A stretch of 18,629 nt of DNA, from the NCBI GenBank assembly GCA_032821775.1, contig JAVLRN010000065.1:1-18629 (forward strand), read 5' to 3'. Positions 1 to 9,360 of the stretch are shown here, piece by piece. How positions within the stretch are numbered: position 1 is the first letter of the stretch; each line of letters begins with the position of its first letter. The translations under genes were made by a program, and so were the position numbers. The stretch comes from Sanguinoderma infundibulare. Taxonomy: Eukaryota; Basidiomycota; Agaricomycetes; Polyporales; Polyporaceae. Under the pieces are notes generated by a model. That model was not told the DNA's origin, made no database searches, and saw only the letters and a list, made by a program, of their open reading frames with translations.

Positions 1-432
1 AAATAGAAAGTATTTAATAATGGTATTCCAAATGCTGATAATGCTTCTATTCCTTGTGGTGGCCAAACCCCTCCAATTTCTACACTTGGACTTAAACTAG
101 AATGGAAAAAATGCCCAGAATACAGATAAGAATGCAAATACTTCACTAACAATAAATAAGATTACTCCTATTGTTAATCCTTTTTGTACTTGAGTAGTGT
201 GACAACCTAAATAAGTTGCTTCTAAAATTATATCTCTAAACCATAATAACATACCTAAACCTGTTGAAGCTAAACCTAACATAAATGTAAAATCACCATA
301 ACCATGCATTGATAATACTGCTCCTATTGTTAAATTTAATAATGAAAAACTAACTAAAATAGGCCATGGAGATATAGTCACTAAATGGAATGGAAAACTT
401 TGAAATAAATTACGATTTATGTTTAATAACAT
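1..432 (-). CDS. cox3: Cytochrome c oxidase subunit 3, 5' part, one frameshift, continues past the window edge
   Basis: Cox3 is a core membrane subunit of complex IV in the inner mitochondrial membrane. The reading has the family N-terminus ([19 protein letters not shown]), then [33 protein letters not shown] and [14 protein letters not shown]. The frame breaks at a run of six A (106-111). With five A the frame reads on as [26 protein letters not shown] and IPLLNTFY to the window start, which is normal Cox3. I chose the ATG at 432 because the protein then starts [13 protein letters not shown], the usual length. The ATG at 498 would add 22 lysine- and asparagine-rich residues not typical of the family. 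The identity is certain. The frameshift is most likely a sequence error, because the protein continues perfectly beyond it. Confidence 0.96.
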
Positions 433-498
433 ATTTATTTGATTTTTTATTAAACTTTTGTTATATTTAATAAAATTTAATTTTTTTTCTGTTAGCAT

Positions 499-1014
499 AT
501 TTATAATTTGTCAATAATGACTTCATAGTAATATCTATAAAGATATAATAATATAATGATAGTTTATTATAATATTAATGTTTATATTAATAATAAAATA
601 TATGATTGCTTGATTTAATATTGATTTTTTTTTTATCAATACTAGTTCTTTTAATTTTTATTTTATAAAGGTATTTTAAAAAAATACTATTTTTAAATTT
701 ATCATTTTAAGCAAAAGGGAATGTGATATCTTTATCAAATAATCAATTAAATGATTGATTATTTTCAAATTCAAATTTAAATTTAAGTTTGATTAAGATT
801 AGACTTATTAATTTAATTTAATTTTATTTAAACAAATAGAATACAAATTATTGAATAGAATAGAAACAGTTAATTTCTTACAGAATATAACATATTCTAT
901 TCTATATAATAAAGTAAGTTAAAAAAAAAGTAAAATTTTTTTATTTAATAACAAGTTGACTTGCTTATAGTTTTTAAAATTTTTTATTAAAAATAACAAT
1001 TATTAACATCCAGT
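499..1014. other. AT-rich spacer between cox3 and rnl
   Basis: No gene or tRNA is recognisable here on either strand. The stretch is almost pure A/T with homopolymer runs. It contains a perfect 10-bp inverted repeat at 738-763 (AATAATCAAT, six-base loop, ATTGATTATT). A second 10-bp inverted repeat pairs 856-865 with 895-904 (TAGAATAGAA and TTCTATTCTA). These could be RNA-processing hairpins between the end of rnl and cox3, but that role is inferred. Confidence 0.6.
738..763. repeat. Perfect 10-bp hairpin in the rnl-cox3 spacer
   Basis: The arms AATAATCAAT and ATTGATTATT flank a six-base loop. The stem is purely A/T apart from one G/C pair per arm, so chance formation in such AT-rich DNA cannot be excluded. 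Its place just downstream of rnl on the transcribed strand would suit a processing or stability element. Confidence 0.5.
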
Positions 1015-1682
1015 CTACATAATAAATTAGTAATGCTAAACTAAATACTTTACAGCACTTACATTTGCATCCTATTTAGAAATGTTCTATTTCTTATTAA
1101 TATTGATTAAAAATTAATCAATAAGATAGTATCTAGGGGATAGCTTCCTGCTTAATATTCATTCAGCGCTTATCTATCATGTTTGTGGCTACCCAACTAT
1201 GCTTAAATCTTTTTAAATTTAATAAAATAAATTTAATAAAAAAAAAAAAGAAAGAAACAATTGGTACACTAGAGAAACACAGCCTATTGATCCTTTCGTA
1301 CTAGAAGGTCTGCCCCTTTTTACTATTTATCCCTCCAGAAGATAGGGACCATACTGACTCACGTCGTATTAAACAATTATGTTATCGTAATGCATTTTAT
1401 TCATTACTTCAATAACTCACGTTATTGTTCAGACTATGTCATCATTCACTTTCTCCTATGTCAAGAAGATAGAATGCCGGATATTCGTGTCAGGTTTATT
1501 GTTAGTGCTACTCACCTGTTAGTCGTTAAACCTTCAAGAAATGTTAATTGCTCTTAGGATAAAACAATTATTCACTATTTCACGCTTGGCTGCAAATTGA
1601 CTGTTAAACACAGTGTTCCTTGCAATTTATCCAGTTTTCATCTTATTCAACGTGATAAGATGGGGCTTATTATCAATATAAA

Positions 1683-2315
1683 TTATAAACCTAATCTATA
1701 ATACATTGTAGAATGAAAATAAGGTATAACTATTTTTTCTTAATAAATCTAAATTATTAGCACCGATAGTTAGAATCCATTGATCTTTTCTATCATGAAG
1801 TGGTGCTGTATATATATTTTAATTTAGTTTTAATAGCCAAAAGCTAAATTTTCAACTTCTAGTTTTTGATAACTATTAGTATAAATTCTAACTCTTTTCC
1901 TACTCTTGTCAAAATTACCATCTCCTTGTATTAAATATGCTAAAACAATAGGATCCATCAAATCAAGTATATTATCTGGAACTATTTTTACATATTTATT
2001 TGTTAAATGGTTAAATTTATAAAACATTTCATAGTATGAATTAAATACAGGTAAAGTTTTTGTTTTAAGTCTATAGTTAATATAAACTTTATTTTTACCT
2101 TTAATTTCTATAGGTTTTACTGGATTACTCATATAATCTTTAAATAATTCACCAATATGAAAAGCTAAAGATTTATATTTTTCTCCAAAACTCATTTCAA
2201 ATCTAACATTAGCTGTAGGAGAAGATCTATATAATCCTCCATCACTTAACATTATACCTATTAATATTGAGTTAAGTTCTAATGGTAAATTAGTATTAAT
2301 ATTATTATTATTCAT
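1683..2315 (-). pseudogene. LAGLIDADG homing endonuclease of the rnl-2585 intron, three frame breaks
   Basis: Single-chain LAGLIDADG nucleases cut intronless rnl so the intron can copy itself in. The first motif is LIGIMLSDGGL (about residues 17-27) and the second is LAYLIQGDGNF (about 125-135), each with the acidic residue needed for cleavage. The long frame stops at 1830, but homologous protein continues in other frames: KTKLNIYTAPLHDRKDQW, ILTIGANNLDLLRK, then IVIPYFHSTMYYRLGL and a stop at 1683-1685. Removing one G (about 1844), one A (about 1822) and one A (about 1734) gives a continuous protein of about 209 aa, a normal length. All three are single extra bases in short runs. I read this as an intact gene with sequence errors, or a very recent pseudogene. 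Confidence 0.88.
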
Positions 2316-2346
2316 TGTATTTATTATTATTATTATTCATTGTATT
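2301..2346. repeat. Duplicated 21-bp segment carrying the endonuclease start codon
   Basis: The 21-bp unit (ATT)4 followed by CATTGTATT occurs at 2301-2321 and again at 2326-2346. On the minus strand each copy holds an ATG. The inner one starts the 1683-2315 endonuclease. The outer one (2340) is 25 nt upstream, out of frame, and opens a ten-codon reading frame ending in TAA. Slippage in the AAT run is the likely origin. Confidence 0.75.
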
Positions 2347-2423
2347 GTGTATTTTTAATAAAATATGTTAGCATTAAATTTACACTTCTTGATTAAGAAT
2401 ATTTTTTTATATTGTGTTATTTA

Positions 2424-2508
2424 AACCCAACTCGCGTAACCTTTTAATCGGCGAACAGCCGAACCCTTCCAAGCTTCTACCCCCGGAGGATAGGTTGAGT
2501 CGACATCG
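2424..2508 (-). rRNA. rnl: rnl exon 3, about 85 nt, peptidyl-transferase region
   Basis: On the minus strand it reads CGATGTCGACTCAACC, CCGGGGGTAGAAG, GGGTTCGGCTGTTCGCCG and ACGCGAGTTGGGTTT, which aligns with E. coli 23S positions about 2501-2585. Its length equals the E. coli spacing. It is bounded by the 2500 intron upstream and the 2585 intron downstream. The upstream border follows the group I rule: the intron ends in G (2509). Confidence 0.9.
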
Positions 2509-3837
2509 CATTTATTAGTATATAAAATATATACCCCCCTAAGGGCTTAATCTTTCAATTAAGATTAGACTATATCTTCAATCCAGCATAATAATACCCT
2601 TATGTTAGCACTAGATGTTGGACGTGTAGTCGTTGAGGGGTTACCTATTTTTACAGTAGCTATTACCTAAATAAGTAACTTCCCTGCTGATTGCCCAATC
2701 TTTAAGATTTTAACTCCAGCCGGAGTACTTAAAGCTCTAAGGGTGTTCCAGCATATAGCCAATGTCCTAAATAATTATTTCTAATTAGATTCCCCGATGT
2801 ATAATCTGCTATAAACTAAAATTATATATCAAATATGTCTATATCTGAGATTATATCAGAGTCACTTATGAAACCTTCGGTATCTTGTATCTTGTATCTT
2901 GTTTAAAAACTTTCTCTACATTTACTTTATAAAGCATTGATTCATGTAAATGTGTAATCAATGTTGGTTTAATCATATCTAATGAATCTTTATTCACATA
3001 AATTCTTTCGTACACTGACCCAGTACTAGATTTTTTATTATGAATACTTGTAATTAAATTGAAATTTGCTCTTAGAGTTTCTCTAAGAATACCTACTTCT
3101 TCTGAGTTAAAACTATCAGTACATAAAGTATACACCTCCTCTCTTAACTCTTTGACCATCATCCATGATCCAATGAGCTAAACCTCTTTGAGTTAAATGT
3201 TCAGAGATGTTATGAGGTACTCTTTTCTTTTTTTTTCCAGATTCGTCTAGAAACAAGTCAGCTAAAGGATTTAATTCTTCAATAGCCCTCAGTTCTAAAA
3301 TATAATGATTGATTTGTAACTCCAAATCTTTCATCATTTCTAGAATAAGTAGTAACAGATTCTTTTTTTAATGGCATCCCATTTTCTTTAACTAAGTTAT
3401 ATAAATGATTTAAATACTCCGATTTTTTTATAGATTGTTCAAAGGTTACATATGTTTTTCCAGATACTGTTCTTTTGATAGAGGCATCTCCTAGAAGACT
3501 ACCCACAAATCAAATATTTCTTTAATGATGTTATTCATATTAAGTTTAACTAAATTTAAATTTTGCTTATTAATTATTTTTAATAAATTTTAAGCGTAAA
3601 CAAGATATTTATCGTATCAAGTAGGTTTAACCTATAAAATTTTTTATTTATTTGTTTTATAAATTTTTTTATGTTTAATCTAATTAAATATTTTTATTAA
3701 ATTTATTAATAATAATTATATTTAAGTATAAAGGTTTATACCTCGATCATTAATGTTTATTAATGGACTTTTTTTTTATTTTATCTGCTAAGATATTTTC
3801 ATATTTAAATAATATAATGTGTTTTAAATTATATCTA
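2509..3837 (-). mobile_element. Group I intron in rnl at E. coli position 2500
   Basis: The rRNA string TTTGGCACCT (ending at 3838) should run straight into CGATGTCGACTC (starting at 2508), as in E. coli GGCACCUCGAUGUCGG. A 1329-nt insert separates them. The upstream exon ends in U and the insert ends in G, as in group I introns. A P7-like element, GATATAGTCTAATCTT, lies near the 3' end (2561-2576). The insert carries one broken LAGLIDADG gene. Confidence 0.9.
2866..3538 (-). pseudogene. LAGLIDADG homing endonuclease of the rnl-2500 intron, three frame breaks
   Basis: Three neighbouring frames together make one two-motif LAGLIDADG protein. The ATG at 3538 gives MNNIIKEIFDLW. A missing G near 3503 shifts into GSLLGDASIKRT (first motif), TYVTFEQSIKKSEYLNHLYN and NQSLYFRTE. 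An extra G near 3292 shifts into AIEELNPLADLFLDESG and RGLAHWIMDDGQ (second motif). A third break near 3129 (one extra base) leads to TLCTDSFNSEEV, RANFNL and LHESMLYKV, ending at 2866. With these three corrections the gene is 672 nt and about 223 aa, normal for the family. The short segments are therefore parts of one gene. Error against real decay cannot be settled from this sequence. Confidence 0.88.
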
Positions 3838-3888
3838 AGGTGCCAAACAGCCGGGACAATGTGTACTCTCACCAGCTATCAGCCTGTT
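3838..3888 (-). rRNA. rnl: rnl exon 2, 51-nt micro-exon between two introns
   Basis: On the minus strand it reads AACAGGCTGATAGCTGG, GAGAGTACACATTG and CGGCTGTTTGGCACCT, matching the E. coli 23S stretch from about 2450 to 2500 (AACAGGCUGAU to UUUGGCACCU) and nearly equal to it in length. It lies between the 2449 intron (ending in G at 3889) and the 2500 intron. Part of the middle differs from the usual AAGAGTTCATATCGACGG sequence. Confidence 0.9.
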
Positions 3889-3980
3889 CAAAATATGTTA
3901 TCGTAAAGGTTCTTTATCCTTTACATCCATCCTTCACAGAATGGTTCAGACTATGTCATCATCTCTTTAGTCTTAAATTT

Positions 3981-4693
3981 TTACTTTCTTCCTATAATTG
4001 TGGGAAGTTTATATTTTCATTTCAGGTATAATATGAGGACTTACTAGTTCATAGAATAACGGATAGCTATTATTACTTATAACAATAACTTTTTTAGATT
4101 TATTTGATCTCAATTCACATTCAAAATTAAATTTTGCTCTTAATTCTTTTGACATTATTTCAACTTCTTTATCTGTGAAACTTTGAGTATTTAAAACTAT
4201 ACTTCTATTTTTAGAATTTTTATTATAATCTAATTTTCCACCATCATCCATGAACCAATAAGCTAAACCTCTTTCTGTTAAATAATTAATTATTAATGAT
4301 TCTAATATTCCTTTTTTGCTATTATTAAGAAATAATTTAGCTAAAGGATTAAAAAGCTTCATGACTAATAGTTTGAAAACCCCAATTTACCACTAGATTT
4401 CCTTTGGAACTAACTCTAGATTTTTTTTTTATGAGGATTAGATAATACCCATACATCAAATAAATTATATACATGAAGTTATATACATGAAGTAAATAGG
4501 GTTTAGATTTATCACTCCATTCAAATTTAATTCTATAAGTTTTAGCTTTATTTTGAGTTTGTAGACTAGCATCACCTAGCATTAAACCTATTGAAGCCTC
4601 CAATTGAAGAGTGGTTAAAGAAGTTAAAGATTTTTTGTATTCTTTAATTAATTTGCTATTTGGACTTAGTCCTATTAGTAATTTTTTATTCAT
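3981..4693 (-). pseudogene. LAGLIDADG homing endonuclease of the rnl-2449 intron, frame breaks and a tandem duplication
   Basis: The first motif, SIGLMLGDASLQ, is about 35-45 residues in. YRIKFEWSDKSKPYLLHVYN follows, then GNLVVNWGFQTISHEAF where the frame stops. One extra T (about 4358-4362) shifts onto NPLAKLFL and RGLAYWFMDDGGKLDY (second motif), then RSIVLNTQSFTDKEVEI and LVSPHIIPEMK. Another extra A (about 4013-4017) moves the stop: the natural end reads MKYKLPTIIGRK, with the stop at 3981-3983. Between the motifs, a 14-bp tandem duplication plus one extra A in a ten-base run garbles about 18 residues before frame is regained; one repeat unit and nine A give NLFDVWVLSNPHKKKSRV. Corrected, the gene is 696 nt, about 231 aa. 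ATG 4693 is the only sensible start. Confidence 0.9.
4465..4492. repeat. 14-bp exact tandem duplication inside the rnl-2449 endonuclease
   Basis: TTATATACATGAAG occurs twice head to tail at 4465-4478 and 4479-4492. It adds two bases modulo three. The frame is regained by one extra A in the ten-base run at 4421-4430 (T on the plus strand). With a single unit, family-like protein reads through. Confidence 0.95.
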
Positions 4694-7062
4694 TTTAAAT
4701 TTAAATATTTTTCCTTTGGGTACATGTAATATGAAAAGAAAAGCAATAGAGATGCTGGGCGCTCTTGGAAAGATTATTGTTTAGCATAACTCACTTTCTA
4801 GTCGTTGAACGTTCTCACTTCACACTTAAATAATGAAATAAGTGATGCCGAAATGAGCTTCGCTGCAAATTAACTTAATTTATTTTAAAAGTCTTAAGTA
4901 GTCCTTGCAATTCACCCAGTTTTATTTACTTTTTTAGTATTAGGGACAACAATTTATCCCTAGCGTAACTTTTATCGATTGATCCCCGTCTATTCCATAA
5001 TATAGCGAAGGGTCACTATGCCCTACTTACGTATCTGTTCGACTTCTAAGTCTTTCAGTTAGGCATGCTTTCCGCCATTACGCCGATTACAACCTTTCAC
5101 ACTGGTTGATTGATTTCCATTCAATTTTCTAGCTATACCTTATGTTAATATTAAAAATATAATAATTTATATTCCTTCATAGTTTATACAGATACTATGA
5201 TTTTTAGTGAGTATCTTTTTTAAAGATGTTTTTATAAATAAATATCTTTGGATGTACTTTGCTACTTTATCAAAGACGACCGCCCCAGTCAAACTGCCAA
5301 TTAGCCACCTATCCCTTATAAGATTCCAATCCCACATATTAAATATAAAAAATAATATTCTATAACTAAATAAAATAAAATAAAATAAAATATAATTAAT
5401 ATATGAAAAATTAAAAAGGTAAATATTAACCCAACCAAAGTCAGAAGGTATTCCATTTTACGTCTATCGACATCCCTAATTCCTATTAACTAAGGTTGTT
5501 GTAGATCAATATGATAGCTAACTACAGTAAAGCTGCATAGGGTCTTCCCGTCCACCTGGAGGCAACCCGCATCTGCACGGGTAATTCAATTTCACTGAGC
5601 AAGTTGTAGAGACAGTGAGACCATCGTTACACTATTGATACCAGACCACATTTAATGGCCAATTTATTTTGCTACCTTTGGATCCTCATAGTTAAGACCG
5701 CTATTAACCAGACTTTCAATCAGTTACAGTTACCCATAACCTCTCTTATGTTAATGGCATTGGGCAAATTTCATCCAGAATACTATGATTTTTCATCATT
5801 GCTCTGAATTGTGTTTTTAGTAAACAGTCGGGGCCTCCGATTTTGTGCCACCCTTTAATAAAAAGGGTTCCTCTTATCGTCAAACTTATGAGGAGAACTT
5901 GCCGAGTTCCTTAACAACTTTTAGCTCTACGCCTTAGTATTCTCTACTTACGAACCTGTGTCGGTTTAGGGTACGGTAGTTAATAATATATTCTTTTCCC
6001 GGTCCTTATTTAAATTTAATAAAATTAAATATAAAATTGGACTTTCTAATTCATACTCATCAGACAAAACTTTGGTTTTGATTCCTTAGAGGCCGCTTTA
6101 AAATAAGGTGGTTTAACCTTTCCTTATAACCCTTTCGTATTCGGCGAGAAGTATTATAACTTCTTTTTACGTTACTCATGTCAGCATTATCTCTTCAGTG
6201 ACCTAAAAACAATGAAACACTGTTTTATCATCAGTATACTGAATGTTCTACTACCTATAATTTGAATATTATTGTTTTTATATTATTCAAAATAAACACG
6301 ATATCGGTTGATTTTTTAAGACCCGTTAAATTTTTGGCGTAATATTCTATTGGATAAGGCTGCTACGTTGTTACATTACGTTTATTAAAAGATAGCGACT
6401 ACCAGGCTCACTTTACAGCTGCATTCAATATATTACTTCCTTCATTTCACTTAAAAATCATTTGGGACCTTGTTTCGTGTTCTCGGCTGTTTCCGTCTTG
6501 ACTACCCAACTTCGCATGAGCAGTCTGAATATCTAATATCAATTTATGTCATTCCGAGATTCTCTTCCATTGGTAAGATTTTCGACGTCCCCGCAACCTA
6601 AACTTTTCTTTTTTTAAAGAGATAGTTGGGAACTCAGTGCTGTACCACCATAAATTTTGTTTAGATGTCATACTTATATATGTTTCGTAGAAAACCAGCT
6701 ATCACTAGGTCAGATTGGCATTTCACCGCTTCCTAAAACTCTTCGGAGAATTTTGCTACATTCACCCGTTCGATCCATTATAATCTGGTCTTAGGAAGAT
6801 CACCTAGCTTCGGGTCTAATAGAAGTAACTTATCCATCACTATAAACCTAGAAAATATTTAACTTATTAGCCTTATGGCTATTAAGGGTATCCTATTCTC
6901 AATATCTATTAAATTTAAGAATACTTTTAGCTAGTTAGTGTGGTCGCTTTCACTAAGGCTTTTAACCTTGCTACTCCTATTAACTTGCTGACCCATTATG
7001 CAAAAGGTACGCCGTCATTTATAATTATAAATTTCGACTGCTTATAGAGTTACTAATTCAAC

Positions 7063-7093
7063 TATTTCATTTATGTCTAATAATACATAACTT
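7063..7093. repeat. 31-bp direct repeat, copy inside rnl
   Basis: This stretch of rnl exon 1 is identical over 31 bases to 13667-13697. It runs from TATTTCATTTATG to ATACATAACTT. Flanks differ on both sides. Confidence 0.95.
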
Positions 7094-7857
7094 TTTCAAA
7101 CTTTCCCTCACGGTACTTTTCACTATCGCTAAATTTATAAATACTTAGCCTTAGAGGATGGTTCCCCTGTATTCCGACAAGTTAACTCTCGTCGTACTTA
7201 TTTACTTAAATAAGGACTATTAACTTATTTTATTTAATTTATAAAGTAATAAATAAAATTATTTTTATTAATAGGTATCCCTTATTTAAATATTAATTTA
7301 TAAAAATTATTTTACATACAGGACTTTTTTACCTTCTTTGGTTTCTGGTGTGTATTTTTGTTAAAATGATTTTTATTTTTATTTTAAAGCTGTTCCGATT
7401 TCACTCGCCATTACTTTCGGAGTCTCGGTTGATTTCCTTTCCTTTCCCTAATGAAATGTTTTACTTCGGGAAGTTGAAATATAAAGGTTTTCCTTAGGAT
7501 CGCCAACATTCTTTGTCAACATTAAATAAAAAATGGAACTTGACCACCTTATTTAAGGTGGATTGTGGCTTTTGGACTTTTGCCCTCCTTTTTTATAAAT
7601 TTGCTAGTTTTTCCTTAATAACCCCTTTAAATTACTGTTTGATGTTATTACTATATTGTCATCGATACTTTTATCCCCTATTAATTTTAAAAGGATTAAT
7701 AAAAAAATTTTATTAAAAATTAACTAAAATCAGCTACATAAATAAATTTAAATTTATATTTAATAGCTAAGGTTTTGGTCCAAAGAGCTAATAGGAATTA
7801 AAATATTCCATTGGCACCCTAAGAGCTAAACAGAAAAAAAAACAATAAAATTTTAAT

Positions 7858-8169
7858 ATGGATAAAATTTTAGATTATATTAATCAACTATCTAATAGTA
7901 TGCCATCAGAGGAATTAATTATTTTATCTCATTTAGTTAACTTAATAGCATTATTATTAATAGCAATAACAATATTATCTATTTATTTTAGTAACTATTT
8001 AATAGAAAAATTTGATCTATCAAATAGATACCATAAATTATATTTAATATTTAAATTTAGACAAATTTATCAAAAATATTATTTAATTTATTTAATAAGT
8101 CTAGGTTTTTTCATAATGATATTTGGAATAATTATTAATATTATAATTTTTTTTTTAATATATAAATAA
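7858..8169 (+). CDS. Unassigned small membrane protein, 103 aa, plus-strand island
   Basis: An open frame starts at ATG 7858 and ends at TAA 8169. The product has two strongly hydrophobic stretches (about residues 23-46 and 78-101). Between them is a charged loop, NYLIEKFDLSNRYHKLYLI then FKFRQIYQKYY. That layout and loop remind me of unassigned proteins in other basidiomycete mitochondrial genomes, some near plasmid-derived polymerase genes. This is recollection, not a search result. It lies just beyond the 5' end of rnl on the opposite strand and begins a run of three plus-strand genes. Codon use is AT-rich like the neighbours. It is not a shadow, because no minus-strand gene covers it. Function unknown. 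Confidence 0.7.
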   Translation: MDKILDYINQLSNSMPSEELIILSHLVNLIALLLIAITILSIYFSNYLIEKFDLSNRYHKLYLIFKFRQIYQKYYLIYLISLGFFIMIFGIIINIIIFFLIYK

Positions 8170-8411
8170 TATTTATTAGCCATATATCTAAAAATAGATG
8201 ATCCTTAATAACCCCCTAATATCAATATTATATTCTAACTAAAATAAATTTTGCTAGATAAGCTGAGGTCAATTTTTTTAAATATAAAAAATATTTATTA
8301 ATATAAAAGAGGTATTAACAAGCTCGGTATTTCAATTGTTCAGGTAAAGTGCTTATAATAATTGACGTGGTTTTAGAGTTAACCCAAAATAAAAAAATAA
8401 AAATTATTATT
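8170..8411. other. Spacer between the first two plus-strand island genes
   Basis: No gene is recognised. The 8349-8411 part is open in the frame of the next gene from a GTG, but its residues (MLIIIDVVLELTQNKKIKII) are low in information. I place the start of that gene at the ATG at 8412 instead. Confidence 0.5.
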
Positions 8412-9360
8412 ATGTCTTACAATCCAATTTATTATGTTTCATCATTAATTATTCAATATGTTATTAAAAGAGTAAACTTACCAAGTATTTTCAATATAAT
8501 TGCTGTAAATTTATTTACAGTGTCAAGGAATTTAATTAGAAGTGAAGGTTTTATACCTACACTATCGGTATTGTACAGAGTAAACAGGGAAATTCTTAAC
8601 AGAGGTAGCCTTAATTCAATATTATTAAATAGAAGATTAAACCCAACAGTAACTAACTCTATTTATAATGTTTTACAAAATAATTGGGGTGATTGTCTAG
8701 CCTTTTCTAATATTATTAATAGGAATTTTAAATGGTATGTTTTAGGTCTATTTGTTTCGAGTTTCAATTCTATGTTCTTTAAATTAACTAAATTTACTTT
8801 GGGTGTTGTAATTTCTTCTATTGGAGTTGTATACTCTGAAAGTTTATCAAGTATTTCAACACTAAAGGATTTTGCTTACTGGGTACTAGACATTATAGAA
8901 AATAATTCTAGTTTTAGGTTTTTTCCTGAAAATAATCCAATATCAATACCTGAATCTGAAGTTCTGTGAATTTATAAAAGAAGATAAGTTAAATCCTTAT
9001 AAACTAATAGGGATGGTTTTAATAGGTTTCTTTGCAGTATCCTTATCATTATTAGTATCTGATCATTACTTTCATGACTATATTAAGGATATTCCAGTGG
9101 TAAGTACTTATACTGATTTCTTAAGTAATAGTCTTAACAGTTTTACTTCATGGGTAAATAGTTTTTTTACTCCGTCTTCTGGAGGTAATGGTAATGTAGA
9201 CCCTGATAACGTAATTTCAAGAACTAGTTCAAATAGCTCTAATGCTACAGTGGTACCTGATAATATTCATTCACCTAGTCCTATAACTGGTAACCCTGCT
9301 AATAACACATTGATTACTCCTCCTACAACCCCTGATCCATCTAATAATCCTTGGTTCTAG
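8412..9360 (+). CDS. Unassigned membrane protein of about 315 aa, two open frames joined by one frameshift
   Basis: Two adjacent open frames look like one gene. The first (ATG 8412, MSYNPIYYVSSLI) has hydrophobic stretches at about residues 107-122 and 128-142 and ends just after FFPENNPISIPESE. The second is open upstream of its ATG at 9013 and reads KFCEFIKEDKLNPYKLIG, then a membrane stretch MVLIGFFAVSLSLLVSD, HYFHDYIKDIPVV, and a tail of about 70 residues rich in Ser, Asn, Pro and Thr. The switch falls near 8957-8962 and needs one base removed or two added. The 948-nt joined length is a multiple of three. The acidic-lysine stretch before the membrane segment lies wholly upstream of ATG 9013, which argues against two separate genes. 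No enzyme motif is visible. Function unknown. Confidence 0.7.

Larger units (their letters stand above)
1372..2423 (-). mobile_element. Group I intron in rnl at about E. coli position 2585
   Basis: The conserved rRNA string GGGTTTAATACGACGTGAG is interrupted: GAGTTGGGTTT lies at 2423-2433 and AATACGACGTGAG at 1358-1370. The insert ends with a group I-like core, GACATAGTCTGAACAATAA (about 1424-1442), and has a P3-P6-like block (AATTGCAAGGA, TTTGCAGCC) at about 1590-1630. The exact splice points are ambiguous by two or three bases because both borders carry TTT. The insert holds one LAGLIDADG endonuclease gene. The upstream exon is 85 nt, matching the distance from position 2500 to 2585 in E. 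coli 23S rRNA. Confidence 0.88.
3889..4955 (-). mobile_element. Group I intron in rnl at position 2449, the yeast omega site
   Basis: The insert splits the rRNA string TAGGGAT | AACAGG. This is the core of the yeast omega-intron insertion site, which I-SceI recognises. The exon ends in U at 4956 and the intron ends in G at 3889. A clear P1 helix is visible: exon UAGGGAU (4962-4956) can pair over seven bases with GUCCCUA just inside the intron (4947-4941), placing the expected U-G wobble at the splice site. P4-P6-like (AATTGCAAGGAC, TTTGCAGCG) and P7-like (GATGACATAGTCTGAACC) elements are present. The intron is 1067 nt with one LAGLIDADG gene. Confidence 0.93.
1015..7715 (-). rRNA. rnl: Mitochondrial large-subunit ribosomal RNA, split by three group I introns
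   Basis: This is the large rRNA of the mitochondrial ribosome. Recognised landmarks on the minus strand are: the 5' domain with TTGGCGATCCTAAGG near 7490-7506; the domain II to IV blocks through 5000-7000; the 2449 region (CGCTAGGGAT, ending at 4956); the TTTGGCACC block (3838-3850); the GATGTCGACTC to GGCTGTTCGCC block (2440-2508); ACGACGTGAGTCAG (1354-1367); and the sarcin-ricin loop AGTACGAAAGGATCAA (about 1287-1302). Domain VI continues to a GATAAGCGCTGAATG element near 1170. The exons are about 7715-4956, 3888-3838, 2508-2424 and 1373-1015. The outer ends are approximate because mitochondrial rnl termini are poorly conserved. The first exon is about 2.76 kb with AT-rich variable inserts (5140-5230, 5340-5430) and no further intron recognised. 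Confidence 0.95.

Noticed and set aside
433..498. Extended cox3 N-terminus from ATG 498
   Set aside because: The extra 22 residues are Lys/Asn-rich and unlike the family; the ATG at 432 gives the usual start.
3116..3337. Treating the three short frames at 2866-3506 as three separate genes
   Set aside because: They carry successive parts of one LAGLIDADG protein and join with one-base changes.
3840..4031. Plus-strand open frame of 63 codons
   Set aside because: It covers the rnl micro-exon, the intron core and the endonuclease 3' end on the other strand, so it is a shadow.
5371..5390. TAAAA pentamer repeat as a functional element
   Set aside because: It lies in an AT-rich variable insert of rnl and looks like simple slippage.
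7513..7716. Plus-strand open frame of 67 codons
   Set aside because: It lies antisense to the conserved 5' end of rnl; rRNA conservation explains it and the peptide has no recognisable features.
8349..8411. GTG start for the second island gene
   Set aside because: The added residues are low in information and an ATG follows at 8412.
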